From NCBI GenBank assembly GCA_009746045.1, contig RPFO01000253.1, forward strand, positions 4,212,832-4,276,831: DNA of 64,000 nucleotides, written 5' to 3'. Shown piece by piece: positions 1 to 35,772 of this stretch; position 1 is the first letter of the stretch, and each line of letters opens with the position of its first letter. A program made the position numbers and the translations under genes. The notes under the pieces were generated by a model, which was not told the DNA's origin, searched no databases, and worked only from the letters and a program-made list of their open reading frames with translations. Source of the DNA: Mesostigma viride. Taxonomy: Eukaryota; Streptophyta; Mesostigmatophyceae; Mesostigmatales; Mesostigmataceae.

Positions 1-24980
<24,980 letters not shown>

Positions 24981-25858
24981 ATGACCACATTGAGTCATGC
25001 TGCTGCTGGTAAATCATGTGCCAACCAGTACTTATCAAAGGGACAACCAGCGCAGGCCAGAAATCTGGAAGAATACAGACCATGATAGCGTACTTATCCC
25101 CTGACGTCAAGGGCCTGTGTACAATTTTGTTGTGGTTGGCGTTTTGGTCCTGCCTGCCTTGCGCATTCGGAGCTATGTACATAGCAATGGTGTTGTCCTG
25201 CACGGACGTTCTGCCACAGGCCGCAAGGACGGGGGGCATCCCCCCCTAAAATCGCACACGAGCGCGCTCCCTCGTCTGGCCTTGCGCGCCGCCTGGCGCC
25301 AGCCAAAGTGAAAAATGGCAGAGTGCGCTCTGTTGACAGCCAAAAGGCTGCGCCGGATCGAAAATGGCAACTTTGGGAGTGTGCTACGAGCTACGTTGGT
25401 TGTACGACACGTGGCACTTTTGATAGCATCTCTTAGTAGAAGCTCTTAGTAAGCGATAGTATAAGCGTAAGCTACAAGTAGGAGCAGTCCAATGATGATT
25501 CGACATTTTGTACTGCAGTGCTCCGGCTTCAGGCTGGTTGTTGGTGCGATGGTGGTTTGCAACTTGCAAGAACGTCAAGCGGAAAAGACGATGCCTGACG
25601 CCAGGACCGGTGTCAGAATCAACAACAACAACCTGACGCCGGCCTGAAAGTTGATGCATCTTCCTAGAATCAACCAATACTTGGTAAGTTCTCAGCGTAT
25701 AAGTTGTCAGTACAGCATGGTCCAAGCTGACTCCTGCGCTAAAAATCAAGCGCCGGACCACGCTAGCGGGATCACCAGAGTGCACGCCTTTTCCCAAAAC
25801 CAGGCTCCGTGTCACCTCCGTACCCTAAACAACGTAAAGGAAAGAAAAGCAACTTAAA
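24981..25858. other. Region downstream of REV3, no gene recognised
   Basis: Only short frames are present, none with a recognisable motif. The REV3 3' UTR must lie here, but I see no dependable polyadenylation signal. Confidence 0.5.
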
Positions 25859-25985
25859 TCAATCCTTTTTGGTCACGGTAATAGATAAGGATCCAAATTC
25901 CAAAGTGAGAGGGGTGTCAACACTAGAAATGGAGGACACATGAGGACGTGGAGGCGACGGAGGAGGAGTCACAAACACAAGACTG

Positions 25986-26270
25986 TCAACAGGAGGACGA
26001 TCGAGCATGAGGAGCAGGACGTACATGGAGGCCCACATCTGATTCACTATGAGATAACAAGTAGTTCTGAGCTTCTTCAAAGGTCATAAATTTCTTATAT
26101 TTGGAAACGTTGTAAGAACGAGACTGCACGAATTTCCTAGCATCTGACCAAGATAAAAAGATAGAGGACCATTGAGGAATGATGACAACGTAGTATTTGG
26201 CTAAACTATTATTACTAGTGGAATGAGAAGGAGCAGTAAACGAACGCCGCTGGCTCGAATGGTAACGCAC
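25986..26270 (-). pseudogene. Orphan RNase H1 hybrid-binding (viroplasmin-type) domain
   Basis: The minus-strand frame contains LAKYYVVIIPQWSSIFLSW and then KYKKFMTFEEAQNYLLS. This is the pattern of the small RNA/DNA-hybrid-binding domain at the N-terminus of eukaryotic RNase H1, also found in caulimovirus viroplasmin and some retroelements: YYVV, a tryptophan, then KYKKF followed by an EEA helix. No catalytic RNase H domain follows. The frame ends soon after, and a second frame (25859-26080) overlaps it. It could be one exon of a gene or a transposon remnant. Confidence 0.5.
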
Positions 26271-26299
26271 CTGGTTGGTCTTGTGAAGTCACGTTAGGA

Positions 26300-27350
26300 G
26301 ATGCAGGCGTAGGCGACTTAACTGAGGGGTCTGAACCGAACCGAAATCACGCGGAAGAACGTAGGCATGAGGAATCCAGCGCCAGATTTCCATAAGTATC
26401 CGGTTCAAGGTTCTGCACATAGGCAAAGGGCGTCTAAATAACACAGCGCGCAAGGCAAAAAGGTGTAGTCTAACGAGACGCTAGTCGTCCTACAATCCAG
26501 CTATTTAAGGTCAACCGTCAACCGATTCTAAATTGCAAACAGAATTCTCAAGAGACACAGGCGCAGGTAGAAAGGGAAACACTATCTACCGGTGATGATT
26601 TCCGCTGTGAGCAGGTAGATAACTTCTAAACGTGAGCGTGTCCCGAATCGGGCAGCACGTCTCCGTTAGCTAGCTTGTCCGCGACCCGCCCATTATACCT
26701 GACAAGAATGTGCCGTCTTCGCTTTCCTGACCGCGGAAGGTCAAAGGCATAAAGGGGTTCTGCTGCAGAGGATCGTCGTCGTCGTATCTACCTAAAATTC
26801 CTCCGAGTCCATTGTTACGCCGCGGGTCTCTACCGCGGGCCTCTACCTATATACCGCGACCTAAACCACGTGTCCCAAGGACCCACGTCTAATTCTACCT
26901 AAACTAGTGAGGCCGCCAGTTGAGGAGCTACTCTGTGCGAAAGTCGGACGCGACAAATCAGATCTCAATGCATGCATTTACATATGTATAACTATAATAT
27001 GCCATCAACCAGTTATGCCGTGACCAATTCAATTCAGGATTACGAAGGAAACACCTAACCAGCCATGATCCAAGCTAACTAAGATGTGTTACAAATCATA
27101 ACACACGCCGAGTGCCAACACGAGGGGTAGAACGTGCATAAATGACCACAAACGGTCAGGCATACTCAAGCCGACCGGGCCCTCGCACACAGGAACAACG
27201 CTGGTCCACTACATCTACACGAAGGATAAGGACCACTAATAAAGTATGTGGTGCAGCGCAGATGCACCGATACACCAAACTACAGTACCACACATCAAAG
27301 GCCCAGTGAACACCGGCCACAGGTACTAACTACACGTAGGCATAGGAAAG
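26300..27350. other. No gene recognised
   Basis: No long frames. A minus-strand open stretch at about 26670-26850, lacking an ATG, is rich in Arg/Gly and then Asp and could be part of the fragment at 25986-26270. I cannot support a gene. Confidence 0.4.
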
Positions 27351-27357
27351 CTCACGG

Positions 27358-27911
27358 TCATGCATCAACACAGACCGTACCGACTAGCTGAGGCCACTGA
27401 AACGTAAGTCCTAAATTTGCGGCCATAACTACAGCATGCAGGTTGTTACGCGACGTAACAAGCAGTTTGCTCGCGGTGTCCAGGAGTTCCGTGAGCGCCG
27501 ATTGGTCGCGGAGGCTACGGCAGGCTGGCCACTCCTCGCTGCTCTCCCAGGGAGCTTGGACACAGTTGCCTGCCGGGTAGGAGACCCTCACGTTTGCGAC
27601 AACTGGCTTTGAGGAATATGCAGGAATCGCGGCGGGGTCGCGCCGGAAGAACCGTCGTCAGCCTGCATCGCCTGCCTGCGACGGTCGAGCTGCCAGGCAG
27701 GGAACGCCCTCATGCCCACACGTGAATCAAACAACTTGTACGCCCGCGACGCTTTGCATTCCATAGCTCTCAGCGTGCTCATTACGTTAATAATGGCCAG
27801 GATCGCATGGCGTTGCAAAAGTTCATCTGACTGCGCAGGCTCCGCCCCGGCAGGCGTGCACGCGGCCCCGGGGTTGACATCCACCAGGAACACCACCTGT
27901 CGAGGCAGCAT
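27358..27911 (-). CDS. Treslin/SLD3-like N-terminal fragment (tentative)
   Basis: The first minus-strand frame (27911-27588) starts at an ATG and reads MLPRQVVFLVDVNPGA, then a helix-like stretch, then ASRAYKLFDSRVGM. The order of a hydrophobic strand with Asp, a helix, then a strand ending in FDS resembles the N-terminal von Willebrand-like fold of Treslin/TICRR, a replication-initiation factor. A second frame (27591-27358) continues with ALTELLDTASKLLVTSRNN. Joining the two needs a frame change near 27590, where a possible donor (AAAC|GTGAGG) sits. It could be a real gene with unrecognised introns or a decayed copy. The assignment rests on pattern memory only. Confidence 0.38.
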
Positions 27912-28336
27912 GTTGGATGCCTATAGATTATTAATTTAATTTTCCCCCGATATAGCTCGTTACAGGACACCGAGCTCGCTTTTCTTTTCAGGGTACGCCA
28001 TGCGTTGGCTTACGTCCGATAATAGGGCTGGCTAATTTGGGGAAGGGACGAGCCCGCACAACGGTATGAAAGTGCCAAAAAATGCCCTTATAAGCCCTAC
28101 AAGGAGCAAATTGAGTCCAAACATGCTAGATATTGGTAGGCAGCATGTCCATGACACCAGTAAAAGGAATTTGACTTTCCAGAATTTTCCGACATCAGTT
28201 GGTCTATTTTTGGCATGTCTATTTTTAGCAACTTTCCAGATTTTAATACAAACAAATACAATTTGATATGCAAATAAAGAGCTCCTGACCTGGCTGTTTG
28301 CATGTAGGCTTATGCTCATGTCTACCAACTGTGCAC

Positions 28337-28854
28337 CAGGTCCCATGGTCATCTGACCTCATTTGGTGACAAACTGCCACCAAATGCTAGCAAAAACGCA
28401 CCGTTTCACCACATCTCATAGCAGTTTCCATGGAAGATGTGTTCAGTCGAGGCTGGAAATTTGCAATCACGTTACACATCATAAATGTAGACATGGCACA
28501 AAAAATCAGGTCCATCGTACTGTATTTGGTAACAAAATGCCACCAAATGCTAGCAAAAATGCGCGTTTTTCGCGTTTTTTTCACACATTTCATGACAGTT
28601 TTCATACAAGATGTGCTCAGTTGGGGCTGGAAACTTGCAAGCATATTAAATATCATCATTGTAGACATTGCACAAAAATCCAGGTCTGTTGTACTTCATT
28701 CATTGACAGCTCGCTAGCAAATGTGAGCAAAAATGTGCGTTTTTTGCATTTCCGCCACATTTCTTGCAGTTTCCCATGCAAGATGTGCTCAGTTGAGGCT
28801 GAAAACAAGCGCGCATGTTAATCATCATGTCATTTCAGACATTGCACAAAACTT
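28337..28854 (+). repeat. Satellite-like tandem repeat, three units of 170-174 bp
   Basis: Units start at the shared CAGGTC at 28337, 28507 and 28681, with the next CAGGTC at 28855. Each unit repeats, in order, the blocks GCTAGCAAA, GCAGTTTCCATG-like, AAGATGTGYTCAGT, GGCTG and GACATTGCACAAAA, with perhaps 75-85% identity by eye. Short frames over the repeat are not genes. Confidence 0.85.
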
Positions 28855-29428
28855 CAGGTCCATCAAGTGTCATTGGGTTCACTGGTCCATGCAACACCTG
28901 CCAGTTTCCAGCTAATCACTCAACCTTGGATGCAAAGTTCTTTAGTAACGGTATGGCCAACTCCCACCAACTGTGTTGCTAACTGTTCAGACCTTGCACA
29001 GATAATATAACACAACTTTTGTGACACATAGACAAAGATATATGAACATGAACAGTGGCTAGACATGGTTGTATATATGTGCATACGGCCATGCTAAGGC
29101 AATTTTCAAGTAGGGGCTTGTTAGACATAAGAACTGCCAGCTGTCACGTTGGCTAGCATGATCAGTTCAAACCCACAGCATGCACGGTAGTCGCAAACTC
29201 AGCTTGGCAATGTAATAATCTAATCATGCCAGGCATCTCGGCCGTCGGCATGGTTGCGATGTGTTTTGTGCGCCTTGATTCGGTAGCAGCACATCCCTTG
29301 GCAACCGGCCCGCCTGACCAAGGTTGCCACACATGGTCCTCTGCATCACCATGGATGTCCCCATGTCCCTGTCTCTGTTATAGGGGCCCACGTTGCTGGC
29401 AACGCAGCTTCCAAGTTGGACTAGATCT

Positions 29429-30554
29429 CCTCAGCCAGCGCTGTGGTGCATAGCCAGACAGCTCATACACTGCTCAGTTGCTACCTCGAGGTTGCCGGCT
29501 TGAAATGTGCCACCAAAGGACTGCACTTGGCCGCCATCATACCTAGCATGAAGAAGCCACTGCACATCCCCGGTGAGCCGCTTGGCCACCATACCGCAGT
29601 TGTCTTCAACAGATAGTGCAAGCCCAATGGCCTCTACATAGGCACATGCATCGTGCTCATGCTCTTGCTCTGGCCCTTGTCAACATGAGATGCATGCCCA
29701 TGCATGCTTCACCATGTTTCTCCAAGCCATCCGTGACTACTTGCTTCAGATATGTCATTCAACTCCTGCACGTCCTCAGCCAGACTGTCAAACTAGCTGG
29801 TGCCCCATCCCTCACTTTGGTGAGGACTGCGATTCTGGCTAGCAGCTTAGCGATCGTGCGTGGTTGTGCCTGAGTTTCTGGGTGAGTGGCAGTGGCATTG
29901 GAGCAAGAGGTGTTGAGCATGTGCGTGTGTCTATCCACTTGACAAACAACCCCCCCAGCCCTGACATTGAGGAGTTTGGCCATGTGCCAGGTTGCCAGAA
30001 TTCCGCAAACATGCATCATAGGGAAATAAAGGATTGCTGGTTGTGCACACGACATGAGAAAACAAAACACACATACCTGTCAGGAGGGCAGGCTTGGGTT
30101 GCTTCATTGGCGCTGGTTGCAGCGTGCGTAATAATAGCCCGCCATTGGCTCATTTACCCGTGCCCTTGGCCAGCACGCACAGCCTGAACTGCATGAACTG
30201 CATGGATGCGGCCGTCCAGGATGCCCTCTGCTCATCATTCAGGGGTATGAAGGCAGCTTGGGTGCTGGTGTGTAAGGCAGCTTGTGCATCGGTGTTTGCC
30301 GCCCGGTCCTGTGGCAGCACAGGTAGCTGGCCTAGCCCGGCCACTGTCCTCTCTCCGCTCTCACGCAATATGCCACCCTCTCCACAAACCATGACAGTTC
30401 TCATGTGCATGCATGTCTTAAGATGCTTGTTGAAGGCAGATGCTTTCAGCTTAGAGACGGTGGGCACGTATACAGTGGGTTTTATGGACTCACAAGCATG
30501 TGAAGCCATCGAGCATCCAAGAAAGCCACCAATTGCTTCTAGGTTTTCCATCAA
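29429..30554 (-). pseudogene. Unrecognised minus-strand coding remnants
   Basis: Two open stretches look more protein-like than chance. At 30150-30554, 134 codons include KPTVYVPTVSKLKASAFNKH. At about 29429-29690, an ATG-less frame contains EAIGLALSVEDNCGMVAKRL and ends in a stop. I do not recognise a family. They may be exons of one gene or parts of a dead transposon gene. No clear acceptor or donor pair joins them. Confidence 0.3.
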
Positions 30555-30582
30555 TCTTCGTGGTCAACCATGTCATGCAACA

Positions 30583-31468
30583 TTACTTGCCGTGAGCACA
30601 ATGCCAATAAATTGCAGCATGTACAACTAGAGCAAAGCAACAGCTTTGTGATCCATAGCCCTGCCTGCAAATCATTGCCATCGGCGGCAATAGCGCTGCA
30701 AGGCTGCCAGCCAGCCCGTAATATCTTGCCCGCAATCCGTCATGCACCCTCCCTAATATCCGTGTGAAGAATTCCTTGACATCCCTAGCCTCTAAGGTAA
30801 CCTGTACGTCGCTGATGTGAAGAAAAGGCTCGCCATGAAACCGTAGCTCGCTATACGATTCATGACGCACCTCCCGTAAGATAAGAAGATGACCAAAAGA
30901 GAAACTCCGGAGATGGGGAACTGGTAACATATTCATCCGTGACAAGGTCAGGGATTCAACAAGGAGTGAATTGGCCCGTAGATTTGAATAAGGGAACATA
31001 CCGCTCGGAGGTATCCATGTCTGCCGTGCGCTTGATGTCTGTTTCGCACACCCCGCCGCAGAAACTCGTTCCGGCATTCACCTGCTGACCGCAGTTTGTG
31101 CATGTCCAGAGGCTGATAAAAGCCCCAACATCGTGGGCGTCTTTAGAGTCCACAAAGCCTGCATTAAACATGACGTTCGGGGCAAACGCAGATATATACG
31201 AAGTATGGGTCTGCCAAGCCTGACGCAGCCTTGAAATTGGTCGGAAATATGCGGTAGCTCAGGAAAAAAAAATTGCAGCGGTAATGAAGAAAGTCGTTCG
31301 GTCAAAGTCTTTAGAATTAAAAAATGCATCGTTTATGATGGAAACCCCGATCTTAGGGCGCACTTCATCGGGAAATTTTTTTGCTGCGGTCAGGTGGGGT
31401 CGAGAGAAAATCTGCGACCATTCAGGCACCCACCTATGAATGACGCAACATGCTGTTCGATTCCGCAA
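30583..31468 (-). CDS. Hypothetical gene with a CxxC zinc-ribbon-like exon
   Basis: Minus-strand exon candidates in order are: about 31468-31259, with DEVRPKIGVSIINDAFFNSK; about 31200-31010, with NAGFVDSKDAHDVGAFISLW, WTCTNCGQQVNAG and SFCGGVCE, ending at a good donor (GAGCG|GTATGT); and about 30930-30760, with LILREVRHESYSELRFHGEP and LEARDVKEFFTRI. The four cysteines (C-x2-C-x10-C-x3-C) suggest a small zinc ribbon. FNSKDF and VDSKDA in adjacent exons look like an internal repeat. No family was recognised and exon borders are approximate. Two E2F-type sites lie upstream. Confidence 0.35.
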
Positions 31469-31638
31469 ATTTTATGGCGAAAAAAAAACAGTGGTGGATC
31501 GAATAACACCTAAGGAGGATAATCGTAAAATTTCAGCCTTGATAGTGCCTGTATAGACGCTCAGCATCGCCTGCCAGACCGCCATGCCTGTCGCCCGGAA
31601 TTCGGTCACTTACGTGCACGCGCACACCAAAAATCGCA

Positions 31639-31687
31639 TTTGGCGCCACTTTTCGGGTACCGCTTACGAGGGCAGATTTTGGCGCGG
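31639..31687. promoter_or_regulatory. Two E2F-type sites upstream of the minus-strand hypothetical gene
   Basis: TTTGGCGCC at 31639-31647 and TTTTGGCGCGG at 31677-31687 match the E2F/DP consensus TTTSSCGC. They sit about 170-220 bp upstream of the first exon candidate of the gene at 30583-31468. That would fit S-phase control, but this is inference from the motif alone. Confidence 0.35.
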
Positions 31688-32086
31688 CTCGTACCGTTGT
31701 GGTACAGCCCGAGTGTTCTTTCCACTAAAAGCAACTATGCACACTACCTAAGTGCGAAATCATGGAATTCGGGCCAACCTAGCGAAATTTTGAACACGAA
31801 GAGGTACACATTCCGGCTGTTTTCGCGTGACTTTGGTACATGCATGCAATGGCGGCTTTATCTTCTCTTATCTCTAGTCAAATTGAAGGCGTTCTTGCTC
31901 AACTAACAAAACAGCAGAAGCGCGGGAAACCAAATTCGGGGAAAATATGGTGACAATTTCGGGAAAATGGGTGTATTTTTTTTATCCAATTATAGACCAG
32001 AGGGGTGAAATAGGGTGAAATGGTGAAATATGGTGACAATCGTTCCTGCACGAGCAGGTAACGGGCTTGGCGGCAACGGCGCGATA

Positions 32087-33082
32087 CAGTCATTCACGCC
32101 TGAAGTTGGGTTCGAGGTTTTTTCCGGGTAAATGGGTATTTTTCACAGGCCGGATAAATATAAATGATATTTATGGAGTTTAAATAAAAATATTTATAAA
32201 TACTGAATATTTATACCTCTAAATACATTTGCAAAGGGTTGCCGGATCCAGCAAAAGTATTTAAATACATTTACTGACGATCCCGATTGGCGCAAAAATA
32301 TTTAAATATATTTACACCGGCGCCGACTAGATAGAAAAATATTTAAATGTATTTAGTGACGATCCGTGTTATGAAGAAAATATTTAAATATGTTTAAAGA
32401 ATATTTAAATGAATATATTTCTAAATACCGTGGGTTATTTAAATATATCTAGGGCACTAAATATATTTAAACCGTAAATATATAGGGCACCTGGCCCCAT
32501 CCCCCAGCGCCCACAACCCCCTTTTTCTAGCCTGTACCTGTACCTGTACCGTAAATCACAATGGCGGCACCCGCGAAGGTCCTGGTCATCCCAGCCACGC
32601 CCGGCCGATAAATAATGTTTAATAGTAAAAATGTAAGAAAATACCTCTAAACTAGCTGATTTGTTGGCTAAAATATTTAAATAATATTTAAATATATTTA
32701 TCCGCGACAAAAATTTTAGGGGAAGTATTTAAATATATTTATCGTGGTCCTATTTTTGCGCCCAAGTATTTAAATATATTTAGAGGCTTCCCGCTTTTTG
32801 CTGGAAATATTTAAATACATTTGAAACTCGCGCCGCCTCTCGCGGAAATATTTAAATAGTATTTGAAAGGATCTTGCTCCCTTCGGAAAATATTTAAATA
32901 CTCTTTAAATAATATTTATCCGGCCTGTGGTATTTTTATTAACCAATTGGAATGGGTTCGAGGTTTTTGAGGGGTCAGCCAAACTTAAGGCGTGAATGAC
33001 TCTACTTAATTAGAACTACTAATTTGAACGAAAGATACAAAAAAATAATTTTCAACCCAACTTAATAAGGCGTGAATGATTG
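32087..33082. mobile_element. pogo-like element interrupted by a hAT-like insertion
   Basis: The ends are inverted repeats, CAGTCATTCACGCCT on the left and its counterpart AGGCGTGAATGATTG on the right, flanked by TA (32085-32086 and 33083-33084). A second, older right end (GGCGTGAATGACT near 32999) lies just inside. The element is split at 32143/32930 by a hAT-like insertion. Related sequence without the insertion is at about 33826-33870. Confidence 0.75.
32144..32929. mobile_element. hAT-like non-autonomous element with 8-bp target duplication
   Basis: A perfect 18-bp terminal inverted repeat, CACAGGCCGGATAAATAT, is flanked by the exact 8-bp direct repeat GTATTTTT (32136-32143 and 32930-32937). 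The interior is AT-rich, with a dozen or more copies of an ATATTTAAATAYATTTA palindromic motif spaced by roughly 20-28 bp of differing GC-richer sequence, and a central GC-rich island (32490-32610). No transposase is encoded, so mobility would need an autonomous partner. Confidence 0.85.
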
Positions 33083-33123
33083 TATGTTGACTGTTGACTG
33101 TTGAGCCTACAAGCTACAATCAG

Positions 33124-33752
33124 AACCTGTACCATCCGACACCGCCGCCTCCTCTTTGCCGGCCATCTTGCCCGCACAGACTAGGTGGATACCGATGTGG
33201 GCCCTGCCGGGGGGCTTAAGACGGGCCAACCAGGTAGACACCTCCTCCTATGGCAGGGTCCCCTTGTCCCATCGCAACCCACTGGCAAACTTGCGCGCGC
33301 CGGGCACCGGCGCGCGGCGCGACCCGGACCTATGTGACACAACTGCTTGAAGATGCAGGGCTTCTGGGACTATCCGTACTCCGCGCCCGCATGATTGACA
33401 AGGAGAAATGGGCTGCCATCTGCGATAAGCACCTTCACGAGGGGTATGCTCCTGTTTTCTCCCGGCCACGGGCCCCGCGGCCCGTTGCTAGCCAGGGTAG
33501 AAGTCTGCAGGTGGAGGTTATTGGTCCGGCCTGAGGATATAGCCGCTACACTACCGCCTCGTCTGCCATTACAGTAGAGGACAGCTCGGATGAGGATTAC
33601 ATCCCCATCTAGAGTGCTTAACGGTTGGGGGATGATGCAGACGATATTTGTTTAAACTTAAATTGTGTAATTATTTTTCTAATGAGATTAGCATAGTACT
33701 CCGTGGCATGCCTTTGCGCATGACACGCAAGTACTTACTTACTTACTTACAG
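33124..33752 (+). mobile_element. LINE 3' end, copy 1
   Basis: The broken plus-strand frame includes RRLLFAGHLARTD, then a Gly/Pro-rich segment, QLLEDAGLLGLSVLRARMID and KEKWAAICDKHLHEG. This is the C-terminal tail of a non-LTR reverse transcriptase as also seen at 49548-49910. It is followed by a 3' UTR (GGGGGATGATGCAGAC onward) that ends in an ACTT repeat at about 33730-33752. Several stops make it a dead copy. Confidence 0.7.
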
Positions 33753-33825
33753 AACCTGTACTGTGTACATACTACATACACTACAGGCGCATGTCGTTGC
33801 CCTCCCCATTCCGGTGGGTGTCGGC

Positions 33826-34272
33826 CTTTCCGGGTAAATGGGTTTTTTTATTAACCAATAGGAATATCGTTAGGTGAAGAGGTACCACGTATCGACCAGC
33901 TGGTTACCAACCGTGTGTATTGTGATAGGCGGATATGTTTCATAGAAAGGAGCAGTATGTGACCAGGGGAGCCAAGTGACACGCGTAAGCCGTGAGGTCA
34001 CCGTGAGGGTGTCGGCCTTTCCATGGTCGCCGGTGTATGCCCCACAGTCATTCACGCCTTAAGTTGGGTTGGCTTAAGTTGTGTTCACGCCTTAAGTTGG
34101 GTCGAATAGGATTTTGGCATTCTAAGTTCAAAGTAGTTCAGAACAGTAGGCTTTAGTATCTTTAGTTTAAATTAGTAGAATTTAGTAGAGTCATTCACGC
34201 CTCAAGTTTGGGTTGTGACCCTGGTTGTGACCCGTAAAAGACCTCGAACCCAACTGAAGGCGGGAATGACTG
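33826..34272. mobile_element. Degraded pogo-like element pieces
   Basis: Sequence at 33826-33866 matches the flanks of the hAT insertion at 32144 but without it (the empty site). From 34045, CAGTCATTCACGCCTTAAG repeats partly at 34075 and 34189, and the matching opposite end, GGCGGGAATGACTG, is at 34259-34272. No TA duplication is visible, so this is a rearranged or multiply inserted copy. Confidence 0.55.
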
Positions 34273-34279
34273 AACTAGC

Positions 34280-35280
34280 CACAGCATACATCTACAGTGC
34301 TGTAAGCGGAACCACAGACACTGAACTAGCCACAGCTGATGGTGATCTGATGATAAATAGCGATTAAGGGATAAGGGATAGAAGAATTAAGGGAATATGG
34401 GCAATCAAAGGAATTAGGAAAGAAAGCTTGTCTGTCTTGGCCTCTTGGGTCTGTGGCTCTGTGCCTTAAAAAAAAAACAGCCCCAGAAGTCGGTGCCCTA
34501 CTGTGGACTAGAGCCCCCCTCCGTCGACAGGTCGTGATGTCGGTTGATATGGGGAATGCTGGGGGACTTCCCGTCTGCACTTTTGCAGCCTCGGCTGCAT
34601 TTTTATTATTGGATTATTGGATCACTTTCAATTTTCATGCCAAACCCTCGGTCTAACCTTGAAAGTCGCGCGAGACAGATTGACTGTTGGTAAAATGCGC
34701 TACCAATGCGCTTGACCGATTGTTCGGTTTCAGTACCAAAACCGCTTACGTGCGTCTGTGCTCGGTGGCATCCCCTTCTGGTTGTCGGTTCCGTCTGGTG
34801 GGTTCGGTGATCTTTGTGTGCAGAGAAGGAACGCTCATCCTTAGCCTGCTGCTGAGGGGACCCTGCATGCTAGCTTAATGCTTTCCTGCGGTGGTGAATC
34901 AGTTGCCGATTTCGTCGCCCAATCAGGAATAGGTGACTAGGCTTAGGTACCGCCTGTTTGTCGTCCCATTGGTTAGCCCAAGCTGCCTTACGCATTGGTT
35001 AAGACCCCGAAGCACACAGCACATAAAGACCCCAAGTCACACACATAAAGCTCCCGCGCTATTGTGTGTTGGAGCCCGTGTTTTGTGGGCTGTGGTCGGC
35101 GGCAACGCTCGTGCGGCCTGCCTGGTTGGCCGTCCCTTTGCTGCCACCATATCGACCCCCTCGCCGATGGCCCTGGTATAATTTCCTCCACGGCGCTGGC
35201 ATAAGTAGCACGAACTCACGCCCTTGCATACCTTGCACACCTGCCCCCGCGGACGGTCCTAGCATCCCCACGCCCCTCGC
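34280..35280. other. Region upstream of APN1, no gene recognised
   Basis: Contains an A-rich run at 34468-34477 and short frames. From 35066 a plus-strand frame is open to 35881, with an ATG at 35289. It could be a first exon of APN1 in another frame, but I find no convincing junction. Confidence 0.4.
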
Positions 35281-35772
35281 GGTCGCCATGCGCTCCCCAA
35301 GAAGAGTGCCCAGGGGGTCCCTGAGGGACGTAAGGCTGCCAGTAACCAGCGATCATGCTGCGCCCCGTGCGGCCTCGCCTCTATCCCCGGCGAGCACCTG
35401 CCAGCCGGCAAGGGGGCATGCAAAAGCAAATACAGAGGCACATGTGGCGGGGCCAAGCAGGGGTTGCGCGGCAGCCGCTGGGTTGCAGGGAGCAGAAGCA
35501 GAGGCAGCCGAAGCGCACAAGGCACATAAGGCGCACAGGGGAGCGAGGCCACGGATTCTGGAAGAGGCGGGGATGGGGGGAAGCTCTGCGCGCGTGCCGG
35601 CGAGGCTGGTCACCTGCCAGGGTGTCGCCACGCCCGGCACGTCTGAGGTGGCGGCGTGGGAGAGGAGGAGGGGCGGGCGGGGCGCCAGGATTATGTCGGC
35701 CGAGTTGGGCGTATCTGCGGTGCCGCTGCCGTCCGACGGGGGGGGGGGGCGGGAGCGGGAGTCTGTGGATCG

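Noticed and set aside
26250-26320. tRNA gene (GCTCGAATGGTAACGC resembles a D-arm)
   Set aside because: No anticodon stem, acceptor stem or TpsiC arm at the right distance.
32190-32920. CRISPR array (short repeats with differing spacers)
   Set aside because: The array is inside an element with hAT-type inverted ends and 8-bp target duplication in a eukaryotic genome. The spacers are short, AT-biased at the edges and of uneven length, and no cas genes exist.
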